DNA of 64,000 bases, from the NCBI GenBank assembly GCA_903813345.2, contig CAIIXF020000001.1, forward strand, positions 2,354,001 to 2,418,000, read 5' to 3'. Origin of the DNA: Owenia fusiformis. Its lineage: Eukaryota > Annelida > Polychaeta > Sabellida > Oweniidae. A program made the translations under genes and the position numbers. Of this stretch, positions 31,101 through 40,503 are shown piece by piece. Below the pieces are notes generated by a model that saw nothing but the letters and a program-made list of their open reading frames with translations, made no database searches and had not been told where the DNA came from. Position 1 is the stretch's first letter. Each line of letters starts with the position of its first letter.

Positions 31101-32314
31101 CTGACTACGCTCCTGCTAAATGAATGCATAAACATGAGATGACCATGTTCTAGCTGTGCATTATTTAGTTTCATCTATGTTTATTCTATTCAGAAAATGT
31201 TTGTTAAATGTTGGCCTTTAAAATATGCTGTTTGCTAAATGGGAGCCTTTAATATGTTGCAGGTCCTCCTATAAGTAAAGCCAGACTGTATCAAGCCCAA
31301 TATAAATACTCCAGGCTAGAGTAAGTCATATATTAAGCTTAATCTCCATTTCAGTTTCCTACTATTTTCATGTTTTCCATGTATTTCTGCATATAATAAT
31401 GTGTTTAATGCACCAAATGATGCATCTTTTAGTTTTGATCATCTTTTCTCTTACTTGAGCTTTTGCGTTGATAGTGACAGGTGGACAGTTTTGTAATTAA
31501 TATTCATTCAATTAATATTCATTTTTCATTAATATTTAATCTTTGGCACTTGGTAACTACTAATTGGTAACAAACCTGATGAAGGAATGATGGATATAAC
31601 TAATTCTTTCCTGATCAGCATACTACTGATTCTTTCTTTATTAAACCCCTCTCAGGTACCAACACAATAAAATGAGCTGTAATAAGAGTGTGTGGGGTTT
31701 AAGTCAGACTGCGGCTATTATTTCTCATAAAAAACAATCCTCATGCTTTATCAATAACATATAGTGCAACTTTCTCCAGCATGAAGCTGCAAACATTTCA
31801 GTTTTTACTCGGCTTACAACTTTTCGACATCACATTGTCTGACTTTAGCTTGAAGTTCTTGAACCTTCCATATTAACATATTTTTATCTTCTTATGAGGA
31901 TAAACAGTGTGAATTATAGTTTAATACTTGTTTAGAAAGCAGATGGTTTAAAAATAGATGAGAGTTTCTGAACAAAAACATGAATGAGATTAGAGGTATA
32001 TGTCTTTGAATTATGCTGTTGTACTGTTGCAGTGTTGTACCATCAGAAGTGGTGACATATTGTTATAGTCTGTAACAAATGACAGGTGGTGACATTTTGC
32101 ATGTTGATGCCTTGTATAAACATAAAGCAAATCTCTCTTCATAACAGGCCATGAAAGTAATAGTAAAAATGCATTTTCTTTTACACTTGCAGGGCCCCCG
32201 ATGAACCAAGCAAGGCTATTTGAGGCTTATCAGACAAAATCCAACAAACATAAGAGTGTCGTCAACAGATTTAGAAGAGAGAGAAGCCTTACTCAAAAGT
32301 GCTATCAACACTGA
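1032..32314 (+). CDS. NPC1: NPC1 copy A, 3' part of gene (multi-exon)
   Basis: NPC intracellular cholesterol transporter 1: a polytopic late-endosome/lysosome membrane protein of the RND/Patched family that takes cholesterol from NPC2 and passes it out through its sterol-sensing domain (SSD). Exons seen: 1032-1138, 1666-1841, 5880-6020, 6328-6510, 7325-7439, 9855-9982, 12927-13064, 13886-13975, 15154-15341, 18710-18828, 26827-26956, 27627-27884, 28313-28544, 30063-30176, 30581-30758, then either 31263-31324 or 32193-32314. Phases join without a stop. Family motifs seen include [35 protein letters not shown] and [10 protein letters not shown]. The N-terminal half (signal peptide, cholesterol-binding domain, first helices) lies upstream of the window. 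Compared with copy B it has a 4-residue insertion and an Asp to Asn change inside the SSD. NPC1L1 or an NPC1-like paralogue is the alternative naming; membership of the NPC1 family is secure. Confidence 0.95.
1666..1841 (+). CDS. NPC1: NPC1-A exon: luminal segment before the SSD
   Basis: 176 nt, acceptor ttccag, donor gtaagt. Encodes the [11 protein letters not shown] strand and WEKEYI, ending FTSE in phase 0. The equivalent copy B exon is 51044-51219. The preceding ~100 bp of intron is still similar to copy B, including a short palindromic 'ctggtca..tgaccag' segment. Confidence 0.93.
2559..4158. mobile_element. Family R1 element (ATCCCA..CGAAC termini), copy 1
   Basis: Begins with ATCCCAAACGAACGAAGTTC (CGAAC/GTTCG palindrome) and a CCGT-rich tract, and ends GTTCGTTGGGATTTGC, the inverted form of the start. 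Contains runs of 'caaaatggccg'. A separate element (3084-3960) lies inside it. Same family as 6615-7177 and 28776-29973. No coding capacity. Confidence 0.65.
3084..3960 (+). mobile_element. Unclassified ~0.87-kb interspersed element, copy 1
   Basis: Closely matches, in inverted orientation, 43871-44732. Both copies share a ~60-codon open stretch including the residues RCSLFKRGD and [12 protein letters not shown]. The ends are only weakly similar to each other inverted, so a transposon class cannot be given. Nested in the R1 element. The short ORF may be a chance open frame kept by recent copying. Confidence 0.7.
4360..5843. mobile_element. Family R2 element (GCTCAC..GTGAGC termini), copy 1
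   Basis: Starts with the palindrome GCTCACATCGTGAGC, then a (CCGT)n tract, then four ~340-bp direct repeats (starts near 4493, 4841, 5180, 5517), each containing 'tcaaaatggccgcc', and ends CACCATGTGAGCC, inverted relative to the start. The element stops about 35 bp before the acceptor of exon 5880-6020. Confidence 0.7.
4392..4475 (+). repeat. (CCGT)n microsatellite
   Basis: About 20 near-perfect tetranucleotides, flanked by CTGT variants. Gives spurious SVRPSVRP open frames. Confidence 0.95.
5880..6020 (+). CDS. NPC1: NPC1-A exon: start of sterol-sensing domain
   Basis: Encodes RSIEHELNR then the first SSD helix ([13 protein letters not shown]). It is 141 nt against 129 nt in copy B (51484-51612): a 12-nt in-frame insertion adds TVCT-like residues between VSI and LGRYN, inside or at the end of the helix. 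Acceptor tatttcag, donor gtgagt. Confidence 0.93.
6328..6510 (+). CDS. NPC1: NPC1-A exon: SSD helices 2-3
   Basis: 183 nt, same length as copy B 52116-52298. Encodes [31 protein letters not shown] and the diagnostic [15 protein letters not shown] signature of sterol-sensing domains. Copy B reads LAVGVDN where A reads LTVGVDN. Donor gtaaaa. Confidence 0.95.
6615..7177. mobile_element. Family R1 element, copy 2
   Basis: ATCCCACCGAACGAAGTTCG at the left, GTTCGGTGGGAT at the right (12-bp inverted termini). The middle holds tandem ~120-bp units with 'ttttcaagatggcggc' and 'caaaatggccaccattttt'. Confidence 0.75.
7325..7439 (+). CDS. NPC1: NPC1-A exon: SSD loop
   Basis: 115 nt, acceptor cctgcag, donor gtaagg. 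Encodes [25 protein letters not shown] as two runs around the cytosolic loop, then [13 protein letters not shown]. Leaves 1 nt that joins GT of the next exon to give Gly. Confidence 0.94.
7864..7931 (+). repeat. tRNA-Gly-like sequence (pseudo-tRNA or SINE head)
   Basis: Contains GTGTAGCGGTAGAATCC (A-box-like), GGGAGGCCCGGGTTC and a B box GGTTCAAATCC at the spacing of tRNA-Gly. The 5' bases do not pair with the 3' 'gcattcgc', so there is no acceptor stem: a tRNA-derived pseudogene or the head of a SINE, not a working tRNA. T-rich tract follows. Confidence 0.6.
8162..9934 (+). repeat. 90-bp minisatellite made from an NPC1 exon start and its splice acceptor
   Basis: Twenty units start at 8162, 8244, 8334, 8424, 8514, 8604, 8694, 8784, 8874, 8964, 9054, 9144, 9234, 9316, 9406, 9496, 9586, 9676, 9765 and 9855. 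Each full unit is 67 nt of exon sequence plus 23 nt of intron end (ctaatc..tttatcttctag: branch-point-like CTAAT, pyrimidine tract, AG). Two units are 82 bp and one is 89 bp. Only the last unit continues into the full exon (9855-9982). Upstream full units read 22 codons and then a stop. Copy B has one unit only. Confidence 0.95.
9855..9982 (+). CDS. NPC1: NPC1-A exon: last SSD helix
   Basis: 128 nt, the same length as copy B 53040-53167. Encodes [17 protein letters not shown], then [17 protein letters not shown], then DAKRQE. It is the only one of the 20 array units that stays open. Copy B has FDFLLQ and human NPC1 also carries Asp here; copy A has Asn. Donor gtgagg. Confidence 0.93.
10042..10531. 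mobile_element. Family R2 element, 5'-truncated copy 2
   Basis: Two of the R2 internal units ('aaaacctctgtcaataggat', 'caaaatggccgtc') and the R2 terminus CACCATGTGAGCC at ~10511. The left palindrome is missing. Confidence 0.65.
11266..12427. mobile_element. Nested TIR element rich in CTGTCACAGC repeats
   Basis: ATTACCCTTA at the left and TAAGGGTAAT at the right, followed inward by CTGTCACAG / CTGCGACAG motifs in opposite orientation. Both sides carry clusters of the same decamer-like CTGTCACAGC / CTCTCACAGC motif. Confidence 0.6.
11291..11459 (+). repeat. 24-bp minisatellite (CTGTCACAG/CTCTCACAG)
   Basis: Five near-perfect 24-bp units from ~11291 to 11410, then shorter CTGCGACAGCGCTCTCACAG variants. 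Gives spurious LSQPAVTA open frames. Related motifs recur at 12140-12180, 12275-12305 and 12361-12405. Confidence 0.9.
12927..13064 (+). CDS. NPC1: NPC1-A exon: cytosolic loop after the SSD
   Basis: 138 nt (46 codons), acceptor tttgcag, donor gtatgt. Encodes [27 protein letters not shown], then [13 protein letters not shown], matching the KNRxDIxCC and SPLLLKDW region of the family. Copy B equivalent 54035-54172. Confidence 0.93.
13289..13433. mobile_element. 145-bp foldback MITE
   Basis: Arms of ~50 bp: CTGTTATGGAGCTATGTGTC... at the left and its inverse ...GACACATCGCTCCATAACAG at the right, both continuing through CCTCACATCTGG and AACTTGAGATA. Loop rich in GC. Confidence 0.85.
13886..13975 (+). 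CDS. NPC1: NPC1-A exon: transmembrane helix 8
   Basis: 90 nt, phase 0 on both sides, acceptor ctttatag, donor gtaata. Encodes [19 protein letters not shown], then [11 protein letters not shown], aligning with the family's VxIGLDQSLSMP. The + frame is easily missed because another frame is open across it. Confidence 0.9.
14218..14410. mobile_element. 193-bp TIR MITE
   Basis: CATGGGCATAGCGC at the left, GCGCTACGCCCATG at the right (13 of 14 inverted matches). Non-coding. Confidence 0.65.
14565..15064. mobile_element. Family R3 element (GTCACCACC termini), copy 1
   Basis: Left end GTCGCCACCAAAAGTGGTGA followed by 'ttgttatgg', right end GGTGGTGACATTTTGTCATG. Internal units with 'aagttcaaatctgactttag' as in the longer copy at 15408. 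Sits just before exon 15154. Confidence 0.75.
15154..15341 (+). CDS. NPC1: NPC1-A exon: C-terminal luminal domain, first part
   Basis: 188 nt, acceptor tttttag, donor gtaagc. Encodes [41 protein letters not shown] and [24 protein letters not shown]-type and CGGxGC motifs are NPC1 hallmarks. Copy B equivalent 54728-54915. Confidence 0.95.
15408..17919. mobile_element. Family R3 element, long copy with ~15-unit tandem core
   Basis: Left end: GTCACCAC, 5 nt, GTGGTGAC hairpin, then a GTTGGTGG-rich segment. Right end GGTGGTGACATTTTGTCATG. The core (15570-17900) is a ~120-160-bp tandem repeat, each unit reading 'ttcaaatctgactttag', 'tgaccttcaatgacct', 'tcaaggtca', 'cttgcttcaaattgac' and a T-tract. 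No coding frame. Confidence 0.85.
18710..18828 (+). CDS. NPC1: NPC1-A exon: C-terminal luminal domain, second part
   Basis: 119 nt, acceptor gtttacag, donor gtgagt. Encodes [18 protein letters not shown], then [24 protein letters not shown] with a following CC pair is typical of NPC1. Copy B equivalent 63036-63154. Confidence 0.95.
19043..19232. mobile_element. hAT-like MITE (190 bp)
   Basis: Left CAGGCCTGTAGCCAGG, right inverted CACGCCCGTAGCCACGG, flanked by ATATG on both sides. GTAGCCAGG-type ends resemble widespread hAT MITEs. Confidence 0.55.
19574..21557 (+). repeat. 5' LTR of the Gag-only element
   Basis: Begins TGTGGGAAAATTTC and ends GGAACGCGACA. Likely promoter TATA at 21341-21348 (CTTATAAAG) and polyadenylation signal ATTAAA at 21428-21433, giving a short R/U5 of under 200 bp and a very long U3. 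20640-21300 is a minisatellite. Confidence 0.93.
20600..21320 (+). repeat. Purine-rich GAGCCA minisatellite in 5' LTR
   Basis: Irregular ~78-bp higher-order unit built from GAGGAGCCAAG, GCCAGAAGAGCC and AAGAGCTGAACGAG. Almost all purine plus CC/CT on the + strand. An identical block is in the 3' LTR (25802-26522). Confidence 0.9.
21559..21576 (+). other. Primer binding site of the Gag-only element
   Basis: TGGTGGCAGCGGTGGGAT begins one base after the LTR. It starts with TGG, complementary to a tRNA 3' CCA, and would pair with a tRNA ending CCACCGCTGCCACCA. Assignment to a particular tRNA is not certain. Confidence 0.7.
21604..24705 (+). CDS. Gag-protease polyprotein of LTR element (1033 aa)
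   Basis: Structural protein of a retrotransposon. Start chosen at the first ATG after the primer binding site; its context (aagATGG) is strong. Order: charged, glutamine-rich N-terminal region with likely coiled coil (~105-210); capsid-like retrotransposon Gag domain (~412-567; [32 protein letters not shown]); two CCHC zinc knuckles ([14 protein letters not shown] from ~634; [14 protein letters not shown] from ~652); a retropepsin-like domain with LIDSGA (active Asp ~720) and the later ILGSEYM (~790); and a basic Ser/Arg-rich tail (~870-1033). The frame then stops at 24705 with no polymerase frame behind it. Active-site Asp-Ser-Gly is present, so the protease could work. Gag-only truncation of a larger Ty3-type element is the simplest origin. 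Confidence 0.93.
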   Translation: MATSDTDTSRAMESKLQTDKERELELDGEKTVLFKGQQGGDYMTLDDTIPLEDMPTTDKQRRYLHLQSTGYWSGAEQQLLPNYATPPKGTHGINQPRTSTVEVRDSKMGEECSILQRELVSQQLQTTLLASNVKKQEEWLHELTMEQQRLRADLSQGLGSFQKELSLGLSSVHGALQAMAQALEQLRSSPEDVKSEHSHVSRLDRMEEASQVYQAHLEHPQKPVSQQSRLLYQKTMSTDEQTLSRNRERSPDECVQSPLESKHSRVDPQMMVKPVPGEAGGLLPPYLDQVGRAKQEQEAPFEQNSPVCSNWDKGTTYEEPPSTSQGMRFQAHLMEDRLHLEGGRQMLLRSSEQNQDIKPEAEDHNQTRNQETPNSPGCTTMGSVLQMAQRAIEICEKAVESSNAGKNGRIKPTQTFDGSLPWPEYKAYFQTCVENNNWTDKEKAQYLATNLRGDAQQIVLELESGYCYEDLLEALEKRFGPGGKADVYEAELCCRKRKPRESLQSLGQHIRRLTSMAYPEMSRDAQDRLARRSFEQAIPDEELRRAIHRKEPSTLDKSIEIALREESYQESERIRQGLKGRTKEQSICTVEEDSNEVAKLIEGLKKELLTEMKNLLKKEETPKSQVREGTRYPCRSCGERGHSMTTCSQTKCYNCNGLGHIATACPEPQRPRTESRFSNVSPIRFLTNNSVDLQPGSRPVVRKILADAKFCGTSMQFLIDSGAVRNMISIGSYHTIPPYRRPSLKPSSRVFIQADGSPLSTYGEISGEINIDGRATLFTAVVADIAQAGILGSEYMSTSGAVINFNKLEMILDDEAVLEQYHMQDEQTQTTSKKTSPKEWNKQMQSSSDGASPLLPLRRSKRNERRVTFSEVMGQNKKTRFDKNVNKEPRFRAEERENDKSEMKNQRESLADTDSLTVTKKRRGQLSRSQPGPRKHERAHNRNPPGKEYVRRSPRNEENNFRSFSYHKEPPRMSSSYQKNCHPKTSSYKGDFSKSSSRQKTRSSISAPLWSIPKSASKRQKDKEPQRADELFL
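24776..26759 (+). repeat. 3' LTR of the Gag-only element
   Basis: Every feature of the 5' LTR recurs at an offset of exactly 5202 bp. I found no difference on reading, which implies a very recent insertion. Confidence 0.93.
26827..26956 (+). CDS. NPC1: NPC1-A exon: C-terminal luminal domain, third part
   Basis: 130 nt, acceptor atttgcag, donor gtatgt. Encodes [29 protein letters not shown] and NPGIKCAKG, matching the family's F(L)PMFLxDNPxxKCxKGG. Copy B equivalent 63360-63489. Confidence 0.94.
27052..27453. mobile_element. TIR MITE (ACTGTAGATA ends)
   Basis: ATACTGTAGATATACTTAAT at the left; right end inverted ATACTGTAGATACACTTAAT. Related in its 'ACTTAATTTGGCG' subterminal sequence to the MITE at 37771-37996. 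Confidence 0.75.
27627..27884 (+). CDS. NPC1: NPC1-A exon: C-terminal luminal domain, last part
   Basis: 258 nt, acceptor tttccag, donor gtgagt. Encodes [43 protein letters not shown] and [17 protein letters not shown] and [17 protein letters not shown] straddle this junction in all NPC1 proteins. Confidence 0.95.
28313..28544 (+). CDS. NPC1: NPC1-A exon: C-terminal transmembrane helices
   Basis: 232 nt, acceptor atttccag, donor gtgagt. Encodes [16 protein letters not shown], then hydrophobic stretches ([33 protein letters not shown]) and [15 protein letters not shown]. Two membrane helices. Confidence 0.95.
28776..29973. mobile_element. Family R1 element, copy 3
   Basis: ATCCCACTGAACGAAGTTC at the left, TTGTTCAGTGGGAT at the right. 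CCAT/CCGT tract, then about eight ~130-bp units with 'ttttcaagatggc' and 'tcaaaatggccaccattttt'. Confidence 0.75.
30063..30176 (+). CDS. NPC1: NPC1-A exon: RND helix with SVEF motif
   Basis: 114 nt, acceptor ttttgcag, donor gtaagt. Encodes [16 protein letters not shown], then [12 protein letters not shown]. [14 protein letters not shown] and ALAHMGSSV are signature stretches of NPC1. Confidence 0.94.
30581..30758 (+). CDS. NPC1: NPC1-A exon: last two membrane helices
   Basis: 178 nt, acceptor tttttcag, donor gtgagt. Encodes [19 protein letters not shown], then [32 protein letters not shown]. Leaves a single G shared by both candidate last exons. Confidence 0.94.
31263..31324 (+). CDS. NPC1: NPC1-A candidate last exon 1 (tail ending YSRLE)
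   Basis: Acceptor gttgcag. Encodes [20 protein letters not shown], then TAA at 31322-31324. Aligns with the family's GPSxNKA tail start. The tail ends with YSRL, a YxxPhi sorting motif. The stop overlaps a GTAAGT that could act as a donor. AATAAA lies at 31666-31671. Confidence 0.75.
31666..31671 (+). terminator. Polyadenylation signal AATAAA for the short 3' end
   Basis: About 340 bp after the first candidate stop codon of NPC1-A. Confidence 0.4.
32039..32103. repeat. Family R3 remnant, deletion derivative
   Basis: AGTGGTGACATATTGTTAT joined to GGTGGTGACATTTTGC, i.e. the two R3 ends with the tandem core missing. Lies ~90 bp upstream of exon 32193. Confidence 0.7.
32193..32314 (+). CDS. NPC1: NPC1-A candidate last exon 2 (basic tail)
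   Basis: Acceptor acttgcag. Also begins by completing Gly and reads [14 protein letters not shown], then a 25-residue basic tail (NRFRRERSL) to TGA at 32312-32314. Homologous start to exon 31263-31324, so the two are alternative ends. If 31263 were spliced through its GTAAGT into this exon, the frame would stop after four residues. Confidence 0.75.
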
Positions 32315-34780
32315 TAGTGCAAAAAGATATGAGGCTATATGAGAAAATATTGAAACTAGAAAATCAAAAGATAAAAAAACAGACTCTTATATACAAGGAC
32401 TGGTTCAACTTCCATTCTGAAATTTAAGAGCTAATTACCAAACTTTTATCAGGGACTGAAAACTGAAATTAAAACTTCATATTGATATAACTCGGATGTT
32501 TCACTGATCTGAAATAGAATCAATGAAATGGACAAATGCTGGAAGTGATATTCCCAGATAGATTTGTATCATGCCAAACATTGATCATTGACCAAATGAA
32601 GATCTTCATGATTCACAGTCATCCATTCTATAAACAGGGAACAGTGTATGAGCCACAATGTAGAGTACAATACTAGAGCACAATACCAGTGTACTAACCA
32701 TGTGCATGTGAACTTCAATACTAGAGTACAATACCAATGTACTGACTACAATGTAGACTAAAGTACTAGAATACAATACTAGTGCTTTAACTACAATTTA
32801 GACTACATACAATACTAGAGGACAATACCAGTGTACTTATTATGGTAAACTACAATACTGGAGTACAATACCTTAGTACTAAACCAAATCTGACCCATAC
32901 CCCATACAATTTAAGATGTGGACAATATGAAAGAGGTAAACTGCTTTTAATGGGATTATGCAAGCTTTCTAGCTCAACTAGTAAAGAAGAAATTTGGGCA
33001 ATTTCAGTTTTGCCTTGAAATATGTGGAGAGAGTTCAATTGAATTTTGATGATGCTTTCGGACATATGACATATGACATATGAAAATGTGCTCTGTCACA
33101 TTCAAACTGACTGCTTAGGAGCCACCATTTGTCCTCAGATAGTGATAATACCTAAATAAAGGCATTGAACTTCATTGCACATTTTTTACATTCCTCAGAG
33201 ACAATATTGATAAGTTTGAGATGCCTATGGTAGCTGTATTATTATTATGTACATATTATGCTTAGCATTATCATAGAGGCATGCTGTATCATTGATTATT
33301 CTTTACAAAAGTTGTATTTATTGTGTTTTAACTTCCTGACTATTTGGCACAATACTCAAAAATCTCCATAGCAATTTGTTCAGTGATATGCCCCTTTCAT
33401 TCTCTCTTCATGGTTTTGACCTGGTTCATATCCCGGGGTTCATATGTGTTGCTTCCTTACATTAATGATCGTAGAAACAAATTCAAAAAAGCATGTTATT
33501 GATATTAAAGATATTGTGTCAAAAATTGAAAGAAAGCAATTTCATCTTAATTTCAAGCGAGTGGCATCATTTTTCAGTGAGACCAGGTTTCCTTGGAATA
33601 AATGTCCACAGAGAGGTAGAAGAAATGCACTGAACAAAGTGTTATATATTCAGAAGCTGGCTATTGCTTGTCTTTATGTAAGCATTATTTTCTTTAAAAA
33701 ATGTAAATATGATTTCACTTTAGTATTTTTGTACATATGAATCGTTTTTATAAGAATAAATGTGGATTGGGAATGACTTCTGTGTGTGTATTATGATCTA
33801 CTTGATAAAACTGACATTTAAATAGAATCGAAACTTGTGTAAATACCTTGAATGAGCTACAGGTATGCAGTTTTGAAAAATCTACAATATTATCACCCCC
33901 CCTAATATATGTTAATGTGTAGAAGATGAATCTCACTTTATCATAAATTGCACAAAGCATTCTCAACACAGGCATATATTCTTCAGCAAAATTTCTACAT
34001 TACCAACATTTTATCTGAATAGTGGATAATTTATTTACAAATATGACAAATATTCAAGTGACATACCATCATCATACAAACATAAATGTTTTATTCATTT
34101 AAAAAGGGACTCTATGCATATTTTCAGCATTCTTTGGCAAAATACTTTCTTTCGAACTTCATAGTATTTCCAATGGATTGATAAGAACTTAATCTTTCAT
34201 TAGACACCAAAAGGAGCTGAAATGGTTCACATCAGAGCTTACAATAAATCATCAAAACATATTTTCAATCTGTCAAGTATATCAAGTTCTCACCAATGTT
34301 AATGAAAGATGGCAAAGTTATTTGTTTCACACGAGTCATTCAGTTTTGATAGAAGTGTCGCCAACTTTTCAGCCAAAAGTTATTTTAAAACATGCACTTT
34401 GTCAAAAGTGTGTATGCACTACTAATGATCTCTGAACTTCACATGCTGTTTTTTAAGTTAGATATATTTTTTTCTCACTTCAATATTAATGCATATCAAG
34501 CTTTGTATCATATTTGATTGAGTGTCTGAGTAACATGTTTCAATGATTATGTGACCTTTTTTTCTTTGAAACTCAGCATAGTGCCCCATTAACAATTCAG
34601 CATTTTCTATACATCATACTTAAAAAAATATTCTGCCTCTCTTGTATATATGTTTATGAAATTTTTGAATATTACTTTTTAAATGTAGAAATCATTTTAT
34701 TTAGTTATTCGTGAGCAGTTGTGACTACTGTAATCATGCAATGCTACAATATGTCAATAAAAAAGTTATATTATTTTATT
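32315..34780 (+). other. Probable 3' UTR and downstream region of NPC1-A
   Basis: No gene. AATAAA signals at 33155-33160, 33755-33760 and 34756-34761. 32655-32880 is a degenerate minisatellite. Confidence 0.5.
32655..32880 (+). repeat. Degenerate minisatellite (CAATACTAGAGTACAATACC)
   Basis: About six imperfect ~30-45-bp units of 'caatactagagtacaatacc' and 'agtgtact' in the presumed 3' UTR. Confidence 0.75.
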
Positions 34781-35676
34781 GGTTTATTATAGTTTTATAT
34801 TATTTTACAAGTACTATATTCCCTTTAAGAAATAGGTTCATAAAGATGTGAAGAACAACATATTAATTTGCAAAATGTTTTGCCATGTCATAACTGATTC
34901 AGTTACAGTCAGTCTCACAACAGATTCAAACCTCATCATTTAGTCCAGCTAGCTACAAGCTCCAGCCCCATTACAAATCTCCCAAATGGTGGTGAAGTAG
35001 ATGAGAGGGTCCAGAGACTTGAAAATACATGTAGGGTTTTCACAAATATCTTTGTTAACACGCATCTGAACATGTACTTTACTTTGTGCTGTACATATGA
35101 GAAATAATGTTATCTACATAATATCTATCCATTTGTGATAATCCTGGAATGGATTCACATTTTTCAAATATTGTACAAATAGGTGAAACTGCATACATGT
35201 ACTTCATTACATAGTAATACATATCACCCCGATGTTATCATTCTAGAGATCTTTTTTATCAAGCCTATACATGATATTTATATGAAACAAATACATAATG
35301 TGAATATCTAACTCGAGCTGCTTTATCTTCAATTTTGATTGTCTTTATTTTATTGAGACAGCTTGTCTCTTATCAGACTGTCCCCATTCAACTTCCATTC
35401 AACAAGTTTGAATTGTAGTCTGTTATTTTTCAATTATGTGTCAGCAGACACAATGAGAAGCCAATTCTGTGAGATTACGTGATGACAAAACTGGTGCACA
35501 TCGAGGGGTTGCTGGTTCTGTTAGTGTTTATTATTTGAATAATGAATCAAACTGAAGAGCTATCGCTCACCACATATAGTGGTAAACAACTGAATGAGAC
35601 ATTACACAATGAATTCCAAAATGGGTATGATCCAAGTTATGTTTGGATTCCACTAATTGCCTTTTTATTTTGGTTC
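34781..35676. other. Convergent intergenic region between NPC1-A and PEF1
   Basis: No exon recognised. Plus-strand TTTATT (35664-35669, 35528-35533) gives AATAAA for the minus-strand PEF1 transcript; the first is only 8 bp after its stop codon. Confidence 0.5.
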
Positions 35677-39981
<4,305 letters not shown>

Positions 39982-40419
39982 TTTGCTTTTTTGCAAAGTC
40001 ACATGACCGTTTCACTAGATAGAAGATTTACCCTACAGAAATCAATCGAAACACAAATAAATAAGTAACTAAATTACAAATATTCATACAAATAAAAATA
40101 CAAATATCCTTTTTCTTTACATTTAATAATTTTTATACATGAACCATGAATTTTTTCCGTGCGGGTTTTAAATATTCAGCTTTTGATTACTAATACCACG
40201 CCATATTCTAGATGCACCCTCACCCCATGTTTGGATGAGTCGCTCAAATCAGTAATCAAACACTTGTTTTTGTAGGTATAAAGTGTAATTAATTAGATTT
40301 TGATAACAAGTAGGTGTACTTCCTACTCTCACAACAACAACACATTTATAAGGACTACATATGAGGACAAACATTGGAGTACAATCACAAGATCCATTCA
40401 AAATCTTAAAAAAGAAGTC
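39982..40419. promoter_or_regulatory. Shared divergent upstream region of PEF1 and NPC1-B
   Basis: 438 bp separate the two start codons on opposite strands. Contains GTCACATGAC at 39998-40007 (minus strand GTCATGTGAC, an MiT/TFE M-box-type E-box) and a TATA-like TTTATAAGG at 40345-40353, about 75 bp before the NPC1-B ATG. Promoter activity is inferred from position. Confidence 0.6.
39998..40007. promoter_or_regulatory. MiT/TFE (CLEAR/M-box)-like E-box
   Basis: GTCACATGAC differs by one base from the CLEAR core GTCACGTGAC and contains TCATGTGA on the minus strand, the flank preferred by MITF/TFEB-family factors. It lies 17 bp upstream of the PEF1 ATG. Confidence 0.4.
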
Positions 40420-40503
40420 ATGAAAATCAAAAATCGTCTGTTTTTTGGAGCTTTGAATCAACAATGGGGATTGCTCATCTCGTTGGTGATGTTTACTCTA
40501 TTG
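40420..40503 (+). CDS. NPC1: NPC1-B exon 1: signal peptide
   Basis: Start at the only in-frame [15 protein letters not shown], then the hydrophobic core [12 protein letters not shown]; cleavage likely shortly after, before ASCSS of exon 2. Donor gtaagt. Confidence 0.85.
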
